Source: Bacteroidales bacterium
GTDB taxonomy: Bacteria; Bacteroidota; Bacteroidia; Bacteroidales; UBA7960
Length of the DNA stretch: 64,000 bases
Direction: 5' to 3'
Assembly (NCBI GenBank): GCA_003559855.1
Contig: PWJZ01000072.1
Span: 1-64,000 of the forward strand
The notes under the pieces were generated by a model. It was given only the letters and a program-made list of their open reading frames with translations. It searched no databases and was not told where the DNA came from. Below are positions 54,336-64,000 of the stretch, in pieces; within the stretch, counting starts at the first letter, position 1, and each line of letters opens with the position of its first letter. The position numbers and the translations under genes are program-made.

Positions 54336-54762
54336 ATCCTATCTGTTTTTAAATCTTATCTCTTGCCCGAATCGATTCGGAAATCAAAATTAAAAAAATT
54401 TTTATTCAGTTACCGTCTATTTTTATAGAAATACACCATTAACTGATTATAAAATTATCCCGCATTTTGCCAAACCACCAAAGTATTATAAAAATTAACT
54501 GAAAGTCGTTTTAACCGGTTTTTTGATGATTTAAAAATACTAAAAATCGTTCTTATTTACAGGATTAAAAAATAGCCGGTAAGGAACACGCCCCATTTCA
54601 AAAGGATCACATTATCCCTGATTTTTTAAAATATTTGATTTTATTTTGTTTAGATCAATATTTTTTTTAATTTAGCATCGATTATTGTAATTTTATACCG
54701 GGCAATGATATGTTAATTAACTTTTTTTTTATAAAAATTGTCGTTAATAAAAAAGTTTTAGT

Positions 54763-54770
54763 TATATTTG
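54763..54770 (+). promoter_or_regulatory. Putative -7 box TATATTTG upstream of the 55145 gene
   Basis: TAnnTTTG match with an upstream TTG; long (about 400 nt) leader to the 55145/55169 start. Confidence 0.35.
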
Positions 54771-55144
54771 CCAACGCAAATAATGGTCGTTTATGTCAAA
54801 ATTACAAACAAATCGACATCCTGATATGGTGAATACAAAACCATGTTTTCAGCAAATCAAGGCTATGCAAGGTTTCCATAACCTTACACCTTCCGCAGAA
54901 CCAGCAATCACTGCTTCCGGTTTCACAATTTACCTACTGTTATCGCTAATGATACCAATGGCGACTATGCACAAAACTCTCCGTGAATTTGAAACCTGCA
55001 TACCTTTTTCAGATATAATAAACTTTAACTTTAATTATTTTAATTATAAAAATGATTTAAATACCAAATTTTTTACAAACATTTTATGATAAAACCAGAA
55101 TACTAAACGAGTTATTAAAATTATTTTAATCTTTATTTTTACAA

Positions 55145-58100
55145 TTGTTAAACCAAAATTCTAAAACAATGAAACAACTATTAACAATTTTTATGGTTCT
55201 TGCTGTCACTGTTACTTATGCACAGCGGCAGGAAGCAATCTTGGAACAAAAGATACTTGAATCCCCCCGGGAAGTTTCTACGGAACACAGGGATGATCCT
55301 GTCGGTTTATGGATTCATTGGGACGATGGTATATTATTTGGGGCTGTGGGATTTGCTGCGCCTGCCGAATGGGTTACTGCAGCTCGTTTTACCCCCGGAG
55401 ATATTGAAGCATTTGATGGCTGGGAACTTACCCGGATGAACGTTGGTGTCGGTACCGGAGCAGACTATACAAAAATTGCCGTTTGGCAGGGAGAAGACGC
55501 AACCAGCCTTGAGAAAAAAGTAGAGCAGGAGTTTGACTTTGTTGCAGGATATGAGTGGAATATGGTAGAACTTGACGAGCCCTACATCCTGGATGCCTCA
55601 CAGGAGCTTTTCATAGGTGTAATATGGGGCGATCCGGGCGACGGTGTATTCCCTGCTGCTAATGATGCAGTTACTGACCATCCCGGCAAAGGCGACATGA
55701 TGAGAACTCCGGCCGGTGACTGGGTGCCATTGACAGAAACTTATGGCATTGATGGAGACTGGAGCATCCAGGGATTCATCGAAGGCGATTACTACGTTAC
55801 ATTCAACCTGGAAATGACCTATGCCGAATTCAACGGTAAAGCTTTCGACCCGCTAAACCATGATGTCTATGTTTCCGGTACTTTTGCCAAATGGTATGAT
55901 GGCGAAGAAGAAAAAGACTGGGCAATGCCAGGAACTGACGATCAATACAAGCTTGAACGCATGACAGCGCTGGAACCGGAGGTAGTGTTTTTTGAAGACT
56001 TCAGCGGCGGCCAAATACCGGCAGGCTGGGGCAATATTGACAATAACGGCGACGGTAAATTCTGGCAAATTGCACCATACCCATCCTACAAACCATATTC
56101 CGGCGATTACGCAGTAAAATCCCATTCATGGGAAGGAACCGCACTTAACCCGGATAACTGGCTTATTACACCGCAAATTTACACGCCATACGACGATTAC
56201 GAACTGAGCTTCTATGTCAAGGCACAAGACCCCAATAATGTTGCTGAAAATTACTCGGTATTGATCTCAACCACAACGCCCGCCATTGATCAATTTGAAA
56301 CTATCCATACCGAAACCCTCAGCAGTGCAGAATGGCAAAATGTAATCCTGTCACTTGAAGAATATGCAGGTGAAAGAATATTCATAGCATTCAGGCATCA
56401 CGACTGCACCGATCAGCTGAATATTCTCCTTGACAATATAGAAGTTACAGGTACTCCACCACTTATGTACCAATTAGAATTTGAAAACCTCGATATCGGA
56501 CCACAAGAATACAAATACTTTATTGTCGAGGACGATCCTACATGGGATAATCCTGAGTGGACATGGGATCCGGTAAACAAAGAGCCCAATCGCGGAGTTG
56601 TAGTAACAGGTGAAATGGAAGTGAATGAAATGTGGGGAGACCTTGTTACACATAATCTTGAAATTACAGTCGTCGACGAAGCAGGTGACGCACTTGAAAA
56701 TGTTGACTTTGAACTGAACAAGCTGCCGTTACCTCCGGCATACAGGGTAAGGTTTATTATCCAGAGAGAAGTACCGCCTCCCCCGGTAATTATGGAAGGA
56801 ACCATTGTGTCTATGGACGGCCGTGAATTATACCAGGACCCAGACAAACCCCTGCCATTTCAAATGGATTTCCCTAATGTTGAACCCGGAGTATATGACT
56901 TTTCCGCAGCTAATGAAGATTTTCTGACTGAATTCGGAACAGTGGAAGTAGTTGATGAAAACATTGAGGTAGATGTTTTCCTGGCCGAAGGTGACGCTCC
57001 GCAGCACAGTCTCACATTCAGTGTCGAAGATACACAGGGAGCCGCCGTTCAAGGTGCTACCGTACTTGTAGCCGGCAGTGAATACCAAACCGGAGCCAAC
57101 GGACAGGTTAATATCGACGTTACTGAAAGAATGTACGTTTACAATGTATATAAAGAAGGGTTTTACTTTTATAAAGACGAGATAATTGTTGACGGCAACG
57201 TTACTGAAAATGTTGTTTTGGAAATAGACGAAAACCCCGGTGTTTTTGATTTTGTCCTTATAGACGGCCAATATGAGTTCTCTGCAAAAGCATTCGGATA
57301 CCAGCCGGCTTCAGATGAAATCAGGGTAACGGGCGACAAAGAATTAACGGTTACATTGCCGTTATATCGCACCGTAAAATTCGAAATTCTGGATGAACAA
57401 GAAAATGACATTCCTGATGCTGTTGTTGTATTCGCAGGCATAGAAAATGAGCCTGGCGATTATGTATTTGAAAACATTGTAGCCGGCACTTATAATTACA
57501 GCGTAACAGCCGATGGTTATATGGGTGTTCAGGATATGGTACTGGTAACCGATGATGTTGAACAGCTGGAAACTAACGTTACGGTTACTATGAAAGATGC
57601 CCACGAAATTACTTTCAATGTTGACATGACCGACGTAACCTTTACGGCTTACGGAGCAACCGTACCTTTTGATCCTGAGTTTCATACAGTATATGTATCA
57701 GGTCCTGAATGGCCGATACCCGGCAGCAACGCAACGTTTATGCTGGAGCTCGAAGCATATACCGTAACATTCAGTGTAATGGATGCGGAAGGCGATCCAA
57801 TAACCGATGCAATTATCACTTTTGACGGTGAAACATATGCCGCGGGTCATTATGTCTTTGAAGATGTAATTCCGGGTACTTACGCGTACATAGTCGAAAA
57901 AGAGGGATACATTTCTGTTGAAGACGAGGTTACCGTAACTGATGATATTATGGTGGAAGTTATACTGGGAGAGGAAAGATCCACCGTTTCCTACACCGTT
58001 ATGAATGAAAGCGGGGAAGGTAACAGAGGTAACGGTATACTGAATTTCAAAGGAACTGTACCGTTGGCAGAAGGAGAGTATGAATACAAGTATTATATTG

Positions 58101-58975
58101 TAATATATGGTGAAACATGGAATTATCCTGACCTGCCTGAAGATGAGTATCGTCCGCTAAACGTAGATGCCGATTATACTCCTTTTTCAATTTTCGATAT
58201 CTGGGGCGAATACGAAGAAATTCCCGATCCTGTCACTGAAATTTATGAGATCTTTGAAGACGGAACATTGCCGGAATACTGGCAAAACATTGACTACAGT
58301 GGTGATGGTTACAGATGGAATATTATTCATCAAGAGGCAGGTTATTCACCCAAAGAAGGCGATTATGTAGCTATGTCGGAATCATGGGACGGCGAACCCT
58401 TACAGCCCGACAACTGGCTGATAACCCGCCAGGTAGATGTTGCAGGCACCGACTTTGAACTGAGCTTCTGGGTGAAAACACAAGACCCTGACTGGCCTCA
58501 CGAACACTACTCAGTATTGATCTCAACCGGCGAATCAATAGTTCCCGGAGTTTTTGAGGAAATTCACTCGGAAACACTAACAGCCGAAAACGTCGATTGG
58601 CAACAAAGAACCCTCGACCTGGCAGGGTATCACGGCGAATTAATATATATCGCTTTCAGACACTGGGATTGCACCGACTGGTACCAGATACTGATAGATG
58701 AAATAGAAGTTACCGGAACCGTTGGCATTAGCGAAGTTGCGGAACTGACATCTAAAGTATACCCGAATCCTGTACGCAACCTGCTTAACATAAAGAGTGA
58801 TGAAAAGATCAGATACATACAGGTGTACGACTTGACAGGACGCGTTATATACGATCTAAACGTTGATAATAGCCAGGCTGTTATCAATGTTTCTAACTTT
58901 AGCCATGGAGTTTACTTTTTGCGTATTCACACACAGAAAGGTATAGAACACCATAAATTCCAGGTAACCAGATAA
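55145..58975 (+). CDS. Large modular T9SS protein: two choice-of-anchor J-type domains, carboxypeptidase-regulatory-like/PEGA modules, T9SS sorting domain
   Basis: VFFEDFSGGQIPAGWGNIDNNGDGKFW.., IYEIFEDGTLPEYWQNIDYSGDGYRW.., repeated G.Y.F..V..GTY.Y.V...GY modules, C-terminal KVYPNPVRNLLNIKSDEKIRYIQVYDLTGRVIYDLNV...GVYFLRIHTQKGIEHHKFQV; alternative start at 55169 (MKQLLTIFMVLAVTVTYAQ signal peptide). Confidence 0.85.
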   Translation: MLNQNSKTMKQLLTIFMVLAVTVTYAQRQEAILEQKILESPREVSTEHRDDPVGLWIHWDDGILFGAVGFAAPAEWVTAARFTPGDIEAFDGWELTRMNVGVGTGADYTKIAVWQGEDATSLEKKVEQEFDFVAGYEWNMVELDEPYILDASQELFIGVIWGDPGDGVFPAANDAVTDHPGKGDMMRTPAGDWVPLTETYGIDGDWSIQGFIEGDYYVTFNLEMTYAEFNGKAFDPLNHDVYVSGTFAKWYDGEEEKDWAMPGTDDQYKLERMTALEPEVVFFEDFSGGQIPAGWGNIDNNGDGKFWQIAPYPSYKPYSGDYAVKSHSWEGTALNPDNWLITPQIYTPYDDYELSFYVKAQDPNNVAENYSVLISTTTPAIDQFETIHTETLSSAEWQNVILSLEEYAGERIFIAFRHHDCTDQLNILLDNIEVTGTPPLMYQLEFENLDIGPQEYKYFIVEDDPTWDNPEWTWDPVNKEPNRGVVVTGEMEVNEMWGDLVTHNLEITVVDEAGDALENVDFELNKLPLPPAYRVRFIIQREVPPPPVIMEGTIVSMDGRELYQDPDKPLPFQMDFPNVEPGVYDFSAANEDFLTEFGTVEVVDENIEVDVFLAEGDAPQHSLTFSVEDTQGAAVQGATVLVAGSEYQTGANGQVNIDVTERMYVYNVYKEGFYFYKDEIIVDGNVTENVVLEIDENPGVFDFVLIDGQYEFSAKAFGYQPASDEIRVTGDKELTVTLPLYRTVKFEILDEQENDIPDAVVVFAGIENEPGDYVFENIVAGTYNYSVTADGYMGVQDMVLVTDDVEQLETNVTVTMKDAHEITFNVDMTDVTFTAYGATVPFDPEFHTVYVSGPEWPIPGSNATFMLELEAYTVTFSVMDAEGDPITDAIITFDGETYAAGHYVFEDVIPGTYAYIVEKEGYISVEDEVTVTDDIMVEVILGEERSTVSYTVMNESGEGNRGNGILNFKGTVPLAEGEYEYKYYIVIYGETWNYPDLPEDEYRPLNVDADYTPFSIFDIWGEYEEIPDPVTEIYEIFEDGTLPEYWQNIDYSGDGYRWNIIHQEAGYSPKEGDYVAMSESWDGEPLQPDNWLITRQVDVAGTDFELSFWVKTQDPDWPHEHYSVLISTGESIVPGVFEEIHSETLTAENVDWQQRTLDLAGYHGELIYIAFRHWDCTDWYQILIDEIEVTGTVGISEVAELTSKVYPNPVRNLLNIKSDEKIRYIQVYDLTGRVIYDLNVDNSQAVINVSNFSHGVYFLRIHTQKGIEHHKFQVTR

Positions 58976-58981
58976 TATCAA

Positions 58982-59022
58982 AAGGGTTTATCTGCCCGGC
59001 CAAAACCGGGCAGCAAAACCCT
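58982..59022 (+). terminator. Hairpin downstream of the 55145-58975 gene
   Basis: CTGCCCGG (58992-58999) CCAAAA CCGGGCAG (59006-59013), extended by AAGGGTTT...AAACCCTT; no clear U-tract. Confidence 0.6.
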
Positions 59023-59113
59023 TCAAAATAAAATAAACAATAATGTTCAAAAGATCAATTTTTATAAAAGACAATAGATTAAAAAGGAAAGAATCAAATT
59101 CTGTTTCTTTTAC

Positions 59114-59144
59114 TTGCAATTTTATTGTATTATTTATAAATTTG
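59114..59144 (+). promoter_or_regulatory. Bacteroidota-type promoter upstream of susC-like gene
   Basis: TTG (59114-59116) - 20 nt - TAAATTTG (59137-59144), about 70 nt upstream of the ATG at 59214. Confidence 0.6.
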
Positions 59145-59213
59145 AGATTATATAATTGAAATGAAAGAAAACAAAAAAGTAAAAAATTTAATTACTAACT
59201 AAAACAAATCAAC

Positions 59214-62200
59214 ATGAAGCGAATTGTTATATTAGGATTCATGCTGCTCTCAATGCTAGGCACACATGTATTGGGGCAGACGATCACAATTACAGGTACA
59301 GTTACCGACGCCTCTGACGGAAGCACTCTTCCAGGTGTATCCGTAGTAATACAAGGCACAACAATAGGTACCATTACAGATCCTGAGGGAAGATATCAGA
59401 TTGATGCTCCCGAAGATGCTGTGCTGGAATTTTCTTTTATCGGTATGATGACAGAAGAGGTACCTGTTGATAGCCGGTCAGTTATTAATGTGGAGATGGT
59501 TCCCGAACTTGTACCGCTCGAGGAGGTAATCGTTATTGCCTATGGTACTGCTCGAAGGGAGTCATTTACGGGCGTTGCAGACGTTATTTCTTCCGACAGG
59601 ATTGAAAGACGTCAGGTATCAAATATCACGAGGGCACTTGAAGGCGCAGCACCCGGTGTACAGGTGACCAGTGGCGGGGGACAGCCCGGCGCCGGCATCA
59701 GCGTACGCCTGCGTGGCTTCGGCTCAATGTCAGCCTCAAACGAACCTCTCTATGTGGTTGATGGCGCTCCTTTTTCAGGTGCCATTAACTCAATCAACCC
59801 CGACGATATCGAATCAATCACTATTTTGCGTGATGCTTCGGCTGCGGCACTTTATGGCGCCAGGGGAGCAAACGGAGTGGTTATGATAACTACCAAAAGC
59901 GGTTCGGTTGACAGACCACCAGAAATGAACTTCACCGCAAGAGTAGGTACTACAAACCGTGCATTACCGGAATATCCAAGATTATCTACAGACAACTGGA
60001 TGGTATCTCACTTTGATGCATGGCGTAACTACAGGCATTTCCAGGGAGGACTTTCTTTGGATGATGCCAACGCCGATACCAAAGCCGGTCTGCTGGCTCA
60101 ACTGGGCGATTATAATGCATACGGAATGGATTTTGACGAACTCTTTATCGTTGACCCAGAAAATCCATGGAAAGTATCTTTAAATCCTGATGCTAGCCTG
60201 TTATGGGACGAAGACTTTCAGGACGAACTGTTCCGTACTGCCCTGCGCCAGGAATACATGTTTAACGTATCCGGTGGTACTGATATGAGCGATTACTACG
60301 TATCGCTGAGCTATCTTAACGAAGAAGGAATGGCAATAACATCAGGATTTGAAAGAATATCAACCCGCTTAAACATCAACTCCAAGCCGGTTGACTGGTT
60401 CGAAACAGGTCTTAACGTTAATGCTGCATTGTCAGATTACGACTTCCTGCTTGCTCAGGGAACCTTTACCACAAACCCATTCTTCTATTCAAGGATGATG
60501 GGGCCCATTTACCCGGTATATTTGAAAAAAGAGGATGGTAGTGATATTCTGGATGATGACGGTAACAGGAAGCTGGACTGGGGTGTCGGCGAAGGGGATC
60601 AGGGTACAAGGCCTTATGCGGCAATGTCAAACCTTGTTGGCTCGCTTGTACTTGATGACCGCTCTTATAAGAGGGAAACCGTAGGTGCCCGTTTATTCGG
60701 ACAGCTCAATATCCTGGAAGGCCTCAACTTCCGCACTACACTAAGTACGGATTACTACAGCCAGTATGAAACTATGTTCCAAAACCCGGAATATGGCGAC
60801 GCTGCAGCATTTGATGGCCGCGGTAGAAAAATCCACCGCCGCAACATAAGTGTTACTTTCAACCAGCTGTTGAATTATGCACGCTCTTTCGGCGACCATA
60901 ACATTGATTTTCTTCTTGGTCACGAAGCATATTTCCTGAATTACAACTATGCTCAAGCTACAAGAACAGGATATCCGATTCCGGGTATCACCGAAATCGG
61001 CATTGCCACTACAATGGAAAGTTCAACCTCATTTGCACACGAATACAGGCTTGAGGGATATTTTTCACGTTTGAGCTATGACTACGACAACAGGTATTAT
61101 GCTTCTGCAAGTTACCGCCGCGATGGTTCTTCACGTTTTTACAAAGATGCACGCTGGGGTGATTTCTACTCATTAGGCGTCTCATGGAGAGTTACCCAGG
61201 AAGATTTCATGCAAGGCATCGACTGGCTGGATAACCTGCGTCTTAAAGCAAGCTACGGCGAGCAAGGTAACGACGCACTTCCAACCTACTATGCATGGCA
61301 AAGTTTCTACGATCTGGGTTGGGACAACTACAACATCCCGGGTGCCCTCTATACTTCGCATGAGAACAGGGAGCTTGTATGGGAATCAAGTGAAAACCTG
61401 AACGTAGGCTTTGACTTCCGGATATTCGACAGGGTTACCACTGAGTTTGACTATTTTATCCGTCAATCAACAAACCTGCTTATGGAAGTTCCGCTTCCAT
61501 TGTCAACAGGTGTGCCGGAAATCTCAATGAACGTTGGTGCTATGCAAAACAGAGGTGTTGAGCTCCGCACTATCATTGATATCCTGCAAAGAAGAGAGCT
61601 GCGCTGGAGCTTCGACTTCAACGCAACACACCTGAGAAACGAAATAACCGATATGCCTGAACAGCTTGAAGGTACAATTGTCGGAACAAAAAGATGGGAA
61701 ACAGGACGTTCTTACTATGAATACTATCTTCGTGAAGTATCACACATATGCCCCGTAACGGGTAGCACAATGTTCTATTATGATATTAAGGATGACGACG
61801 GTGAAGTAATAGGAAGAGGAACAACCCCCAATCACGACCTTGCCGACAGATATTTTATCGGTGAAACATCTATTCCTGACATCTTCGGAGCATTCACAAA
61901 CAATTTTGCCTATGGCAACTGGGATATGTCTGTTATGTTCACTTACGGTATAGGCGGAAAAATGTATGACAATATCTATTCCTGGTTAATGCACGAAGGA
62001 CGTATGGGATACCATATGCATATTGACATTGATGACAGGTGGAGAGCACCTGCCGAAGATGTCTCCAAGGAAGATTACAAAACGTATGCTAATATTCCGA
62101 AACTTGAATATGGTAACTCCAGCTTGTATCCCGGTGTATCCGACCAGTATCTGAAGGATATGACATACCTTTCATTCAGGAACATTACGCTGGGCTATAC

Positions 62201-62384
62201 ACTTCCTCACCGTTATTCTGAGCAAATTGGAATTTCCAACTTGAGGCTCTTTGTTGCCGGTGAGAACATCGCTATCTGGAACGAAAACGAAGGTATGGAC
62301 CCGCAGCATTCATTTGCCGGTGTTACAGACCACACATATACCCCGGTCAGGAATATTACTTTCGGTGTTAATTTGCAGTTTTAA
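59214..62384 (+). CDS. SusC/RagA family TonB-linked outer membrane protein
   Basis: GTVTDASDGSTLPGVSVVIQGTTIGTITDPEGRYQI, YVVDGAPFSGAINSINPDDIESITILRDASAAALYGARGANGVVMITTKSG. Confidence 0.97.
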   Translation: MKRIVILGFMLLSMLGTHVLGQTITITGTVTDASDGSTLPGVSVVIQGTTIGTITDPEGRYQIDAPEDAVLEFSFIGMMTEEVPVDSRSVINVEMVPELVPLEEVIVIAYGTARRESFTGVADVISSDRIERRQVSNITRALEGAAPGVQVTSGGGQPGAGISVRLRGFGSMSASNEPLYVVDGAPFSGAINSINPDDIESITILRDASAAALYGARGANGVVMITTKSGSVDRPPEMNFTARVGTTNRALPEYPRLSTDNWMVSHFDAWRNYRHFQGGLSLDDANADTKAGLLAQLGDYNAYGMDFDELFIVDPENPWKVSLNPDASLLWDEDFQDELFRTALRQEYMFNVSGGTDMSDYYVSLSYLNEEGMAITSGFERISTRLNINSKPVDWFETGLNVNAALSDYDFLLAQGTFTTNPFFYSRMMGPIYPVYLKKEDGSDILDDDGNRKLDWGVGEGDQGTRPYAAMSNLVGSLVLDDRSYKRETVGARLFGQLNILEGLNFRTTLSTDYYSQYETMFQNPEYGDAAAFDGRGRKIHRRNISVTFNQLLNYARSFGDHNIDFLLGHEAYFLNYNYAQATRTGYPIPGITEIGIATTMESSTSFAHEYRLEGYFSRLSYDYDNRYYASASYRRDGSSRFYKDARWGDFYSLGVSWRVTQEDFMQGIDWLDNLRLKASYGEQGNDALPTYYAWQSFYDLGWDNYNIPGALYTSHENRELVWESSENLNVGFDFRIFDRVTTEFDYFIRQSTNLLMEVPLPLSTGVPEISMNVGAMQNRGVELRTIIDILQRRELRWSFDFNATHLRNEITDMPEQLEGTIVGTKRWETGRSYYEYYLREVSHICPVTGSTMFYYDIKDDDGEVIGRGTTPNHDLADRYFIGETSIPDIFGAFTNNFAYGNWDMSVMFTYGIGGKMYDNIYSWLMHEGRMGYHMHIDIDDRWRAPAEDVSKEDYKTYANIPKLEYGNSSLYPGVSDQYLKDMTYLSFRNITLGYTLPHRYSEQIGISNLRLFVAGENIAIWNENEGMDPQHSFAGVTDHTYTPVRNITFGVNLQF

Positions 62385-62404
62385 TAATATAAAATAAGAC
62401 AAAA

Positions 62405-63952
62405 ATGAAAATTAAAAACATAATATTAAGCTTTTTAGTGCTCAGTTTTATTCTGAGCAGTTGTGAAGAAGACTTCCTCGAAACATCACCGACTGACGCG
62501 TTGTCGTCGGATGTTATGTTTGATTCATACGATGGTGCGCAACTTGCACTTAACGGAATGTATCGTCTTCTCTATTCATTTGATGATACATTTTACGGCT
62601 CCGCTCTGTTACGTCACCATGGTTGCGGATATCACGGAAACATACTTGATATTGATCTGACCGGTGAAGATATGGCTATGTGGGATCGTGGTTACGGATG
62701 GTACACTGGCACGTACGGATGGCTCGCACACAGGGCTGCTGACGGCGCAGTTAATACCGGTCGCTGGTTTTTCTTCTATAACTTGATCAACCAGGCTAAC
62801 ATTATCATACTGTACGCCGATGAAATTGAAGACGCAACAGCAAGACAAATTGAGCATGTAAAGGCACAGGCTTTGGTAATACGGGCACTGGGTTATTACT
62901 GGGTTGCTCAGAAACATGCCCATCCATATCGTATGGGCAGGGATCAAAGCGGTGTTCCTATTTACCTGGAACCTGCACAGGAAGGTGAGCCAAGAGCAAC
63001 CGTCGGAGAGGTCTTTGATCAGATTGTCGAAGATCTGGAGCAGGCTATTGACTATTTCAAAGGACAGGATAACCCCGGTTATCAAAGACACAGGTCTCAC
63101 GTTAACCTGCCCATAGCATACGGCGTTTCTGCCAGGACAGCCCTGGCAATGAACGACTATGAAGCTGCAGCCGAATATGCCGACCTGGCAATCAATTCAG
63201 CCAAAGATGCCGGCAGATCATTGTTTACTGTCGGAGATTTTTCCGCTGAATCACACCATTTGTTCAATACAATTACAGAAGACGAATGGCTGTGGGGTGT
63301 ACAGATCAGCGAAGAACATTCCCTGATCTATGCTTCATTCATGAGCCACATGGATGGTCGCTTTATGTCTTATGCATCACTGGGTGGTCATAAGAAAATC
63401 AATGCACTGCTATACGATGAAATGGATCCGAACGACGTCAGAAGAAACTTATGGGTATCGCTCGAAGAACATCTGAACCCTCCTCACGGCGACTACGACG
63501 ATGGTCACTGGAGACAATACAATAATAAGAAGTTTCTGGCCCATGAAGTAGGTAGCTTTACAGCAGACCTTGTATTGATGAGGCTGGCTGAAATGTACCT
63601 CATAAAGGCAGAAGCCCTGGCAGAATTAGGACAGAATAGTGATGCACAGCAAGCCCTTGAAGATCTGATGAAAAACAGGGTCCCCGGCTATACCGCGCCT
63701 GCACTAACCGGCGACGCCCTTATAGAAAAGATCTTCTTCCACAGGCGTATTGAGCTTTGGGGCGAAGGATTTCGCTTCTTTGACCTGCAGCGTAAAGGTC
63801 ATGACCTATTAAGAACAGCCGAACAAGGGCATAACCTGGGTCTGGCTAATATCCTTAGTGCGCCAGCCGGTGATGCAATATGGTTGTGGTTAATACCGCA
63901 AGCTGAAATTGATGCTAACGATGCAATTTCATCCGGCGACCAGAACCCGTAA
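62405..63952 (+). CDS. SusD/RagB family nutrient-binding outer membrane lipoprotein
   Basis: ILSSCEEDFLETSPTDALSSDVMF lipobox and N-terminal motif; RIELWGEGFRFFDLQRKGHDL C-terminal motif. Confidence 0.96.
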   Translation: MKIKNIILSFLVLSFILSSCEEDFLETSPTDALSSDVMFDSYDGAQLALNGMYRLLYSFDDTFYGSALLRHHGCGYHGNILDIDLTGEDMAMWDRGYGWYTGTYGWLAHRAADGAVNTGRWFFFYNLINQANIIILYADEIEDATARQIEHVKAQALVIRALGYYWVAQKHAHPYRMGRDQSGVPIYLEPAQEGEPRATVGEVFDQIVEDLEQAIDYFKGQDNPGYQRHRSHVNLPIAYGVSARTALAMNDYEAAAEYADLAINSAKDAGRSLFTVGDFSAESHHLFNTITEDEWLWGVQISEEHSLIYASFMSHMDGRFMSYASLGGHKKINALLYDEMDPNDVRRNLWVSLEEHLNPPHGDYDDGHWRQYNNKKFLAHEVGSFTADLVLMRLAEMYLIKAEALAELGQNSDAQQALEDLMKNRVPGYTAPALTGDALIEKIFFHRRIELWGEGFRFFDLQRKGHDLLRTAEQGHNLGLANILSAPAGDAIWLWLIPQAEIDANDAISSGDQNP

Positions 63953-63976
63953 AACAAGGATTATTTACAAAAAAAA

Positions 63977-64000
63977 CGGGTGTTGTTTTTGCAACACCCG
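63977..64000 (+). terminator. Hairpin terminator at the window edge (downstream of susD-like gene)
   Basis: CGGGTGTTG TTTTTG CAACACCCG perfect 9-bp stem; any U-tract would lie beyond the window. Confidence 0.6.

Noticed and set aside
54793-55089. 98-aa ORF MSKLQTNRHPDM... upstream of the T9SS gene
   Set aside because: AT-rich, no signal or domain pattern and a low-complexity C-terminus. Possibly just leader sequence; kept as a caveat for the long 5' leader.

Overview
This 64 kb window is a chromosomal segment from a Bacteroidota, probably Bacteroidales-like. The evidence is T9SS C-terminal sorting domains, a SusC/SusD pair, TAnnTTTG-type -7 promoter boxes and overall gene content. I could not run searches, so family calls come from recognising motifs in the translations.

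Layout: (i) 0-8 kb holds trmD, a TIGR02757 protein, a purine-salvage group (guaD-like deaminase, lipoprotein-type MTA/SAH deaminase-like amidohydrolase, PNP) and a methyltransferase. (ii) 8.3-23.6 kb is the conserved information-processing block, read on the minus strand: rpsU, xer recombinase, hpf, tRNA Thr-Tyr-Gly-Thr, tuf, tRNA-Trp, secE, nusG, rplKAJL, rpoB, rpoC, DUF3467. (iii) 24.7-31.8 kb is a three-gene minus-strand operon with a PlsC-like acyltransferase, an MscS-like channel and a 1717-aa protein. That protein fuses an SLC12-like cation-chloride cotransporter module to a long helical region and a C-terminal P-loop ATPase plus winged-helix-like tail. It is my best candidate for an undescribed system. 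(iv) 32.0-40.1 kb is a nucleotide-sugar/surface-polysaccharide cluster (WbpA/B/D/E-like set, galE, rfbB, epimerase, CpsB-type phosphatase), with an in-frame TAA inside the aminotransferase. (v) 40-50.6 kb is housekeeping: CaCA exchanger, fabD, folE, tRNA-Pro, ddl, rdgB, BCCP and acyl-CoA carboxylase. It also holds a frameshifted SBBP-repeat T9SS protein and several palindromic intergenic repeats. (vi) 50.9-64 kb is a secreted-protein/uptake region with a T9SS trypsin-like protease, a large modular T9SS protein and a SusC/SusD pair.

No CRISPR array, rRNA, prophage or transposase was seen.
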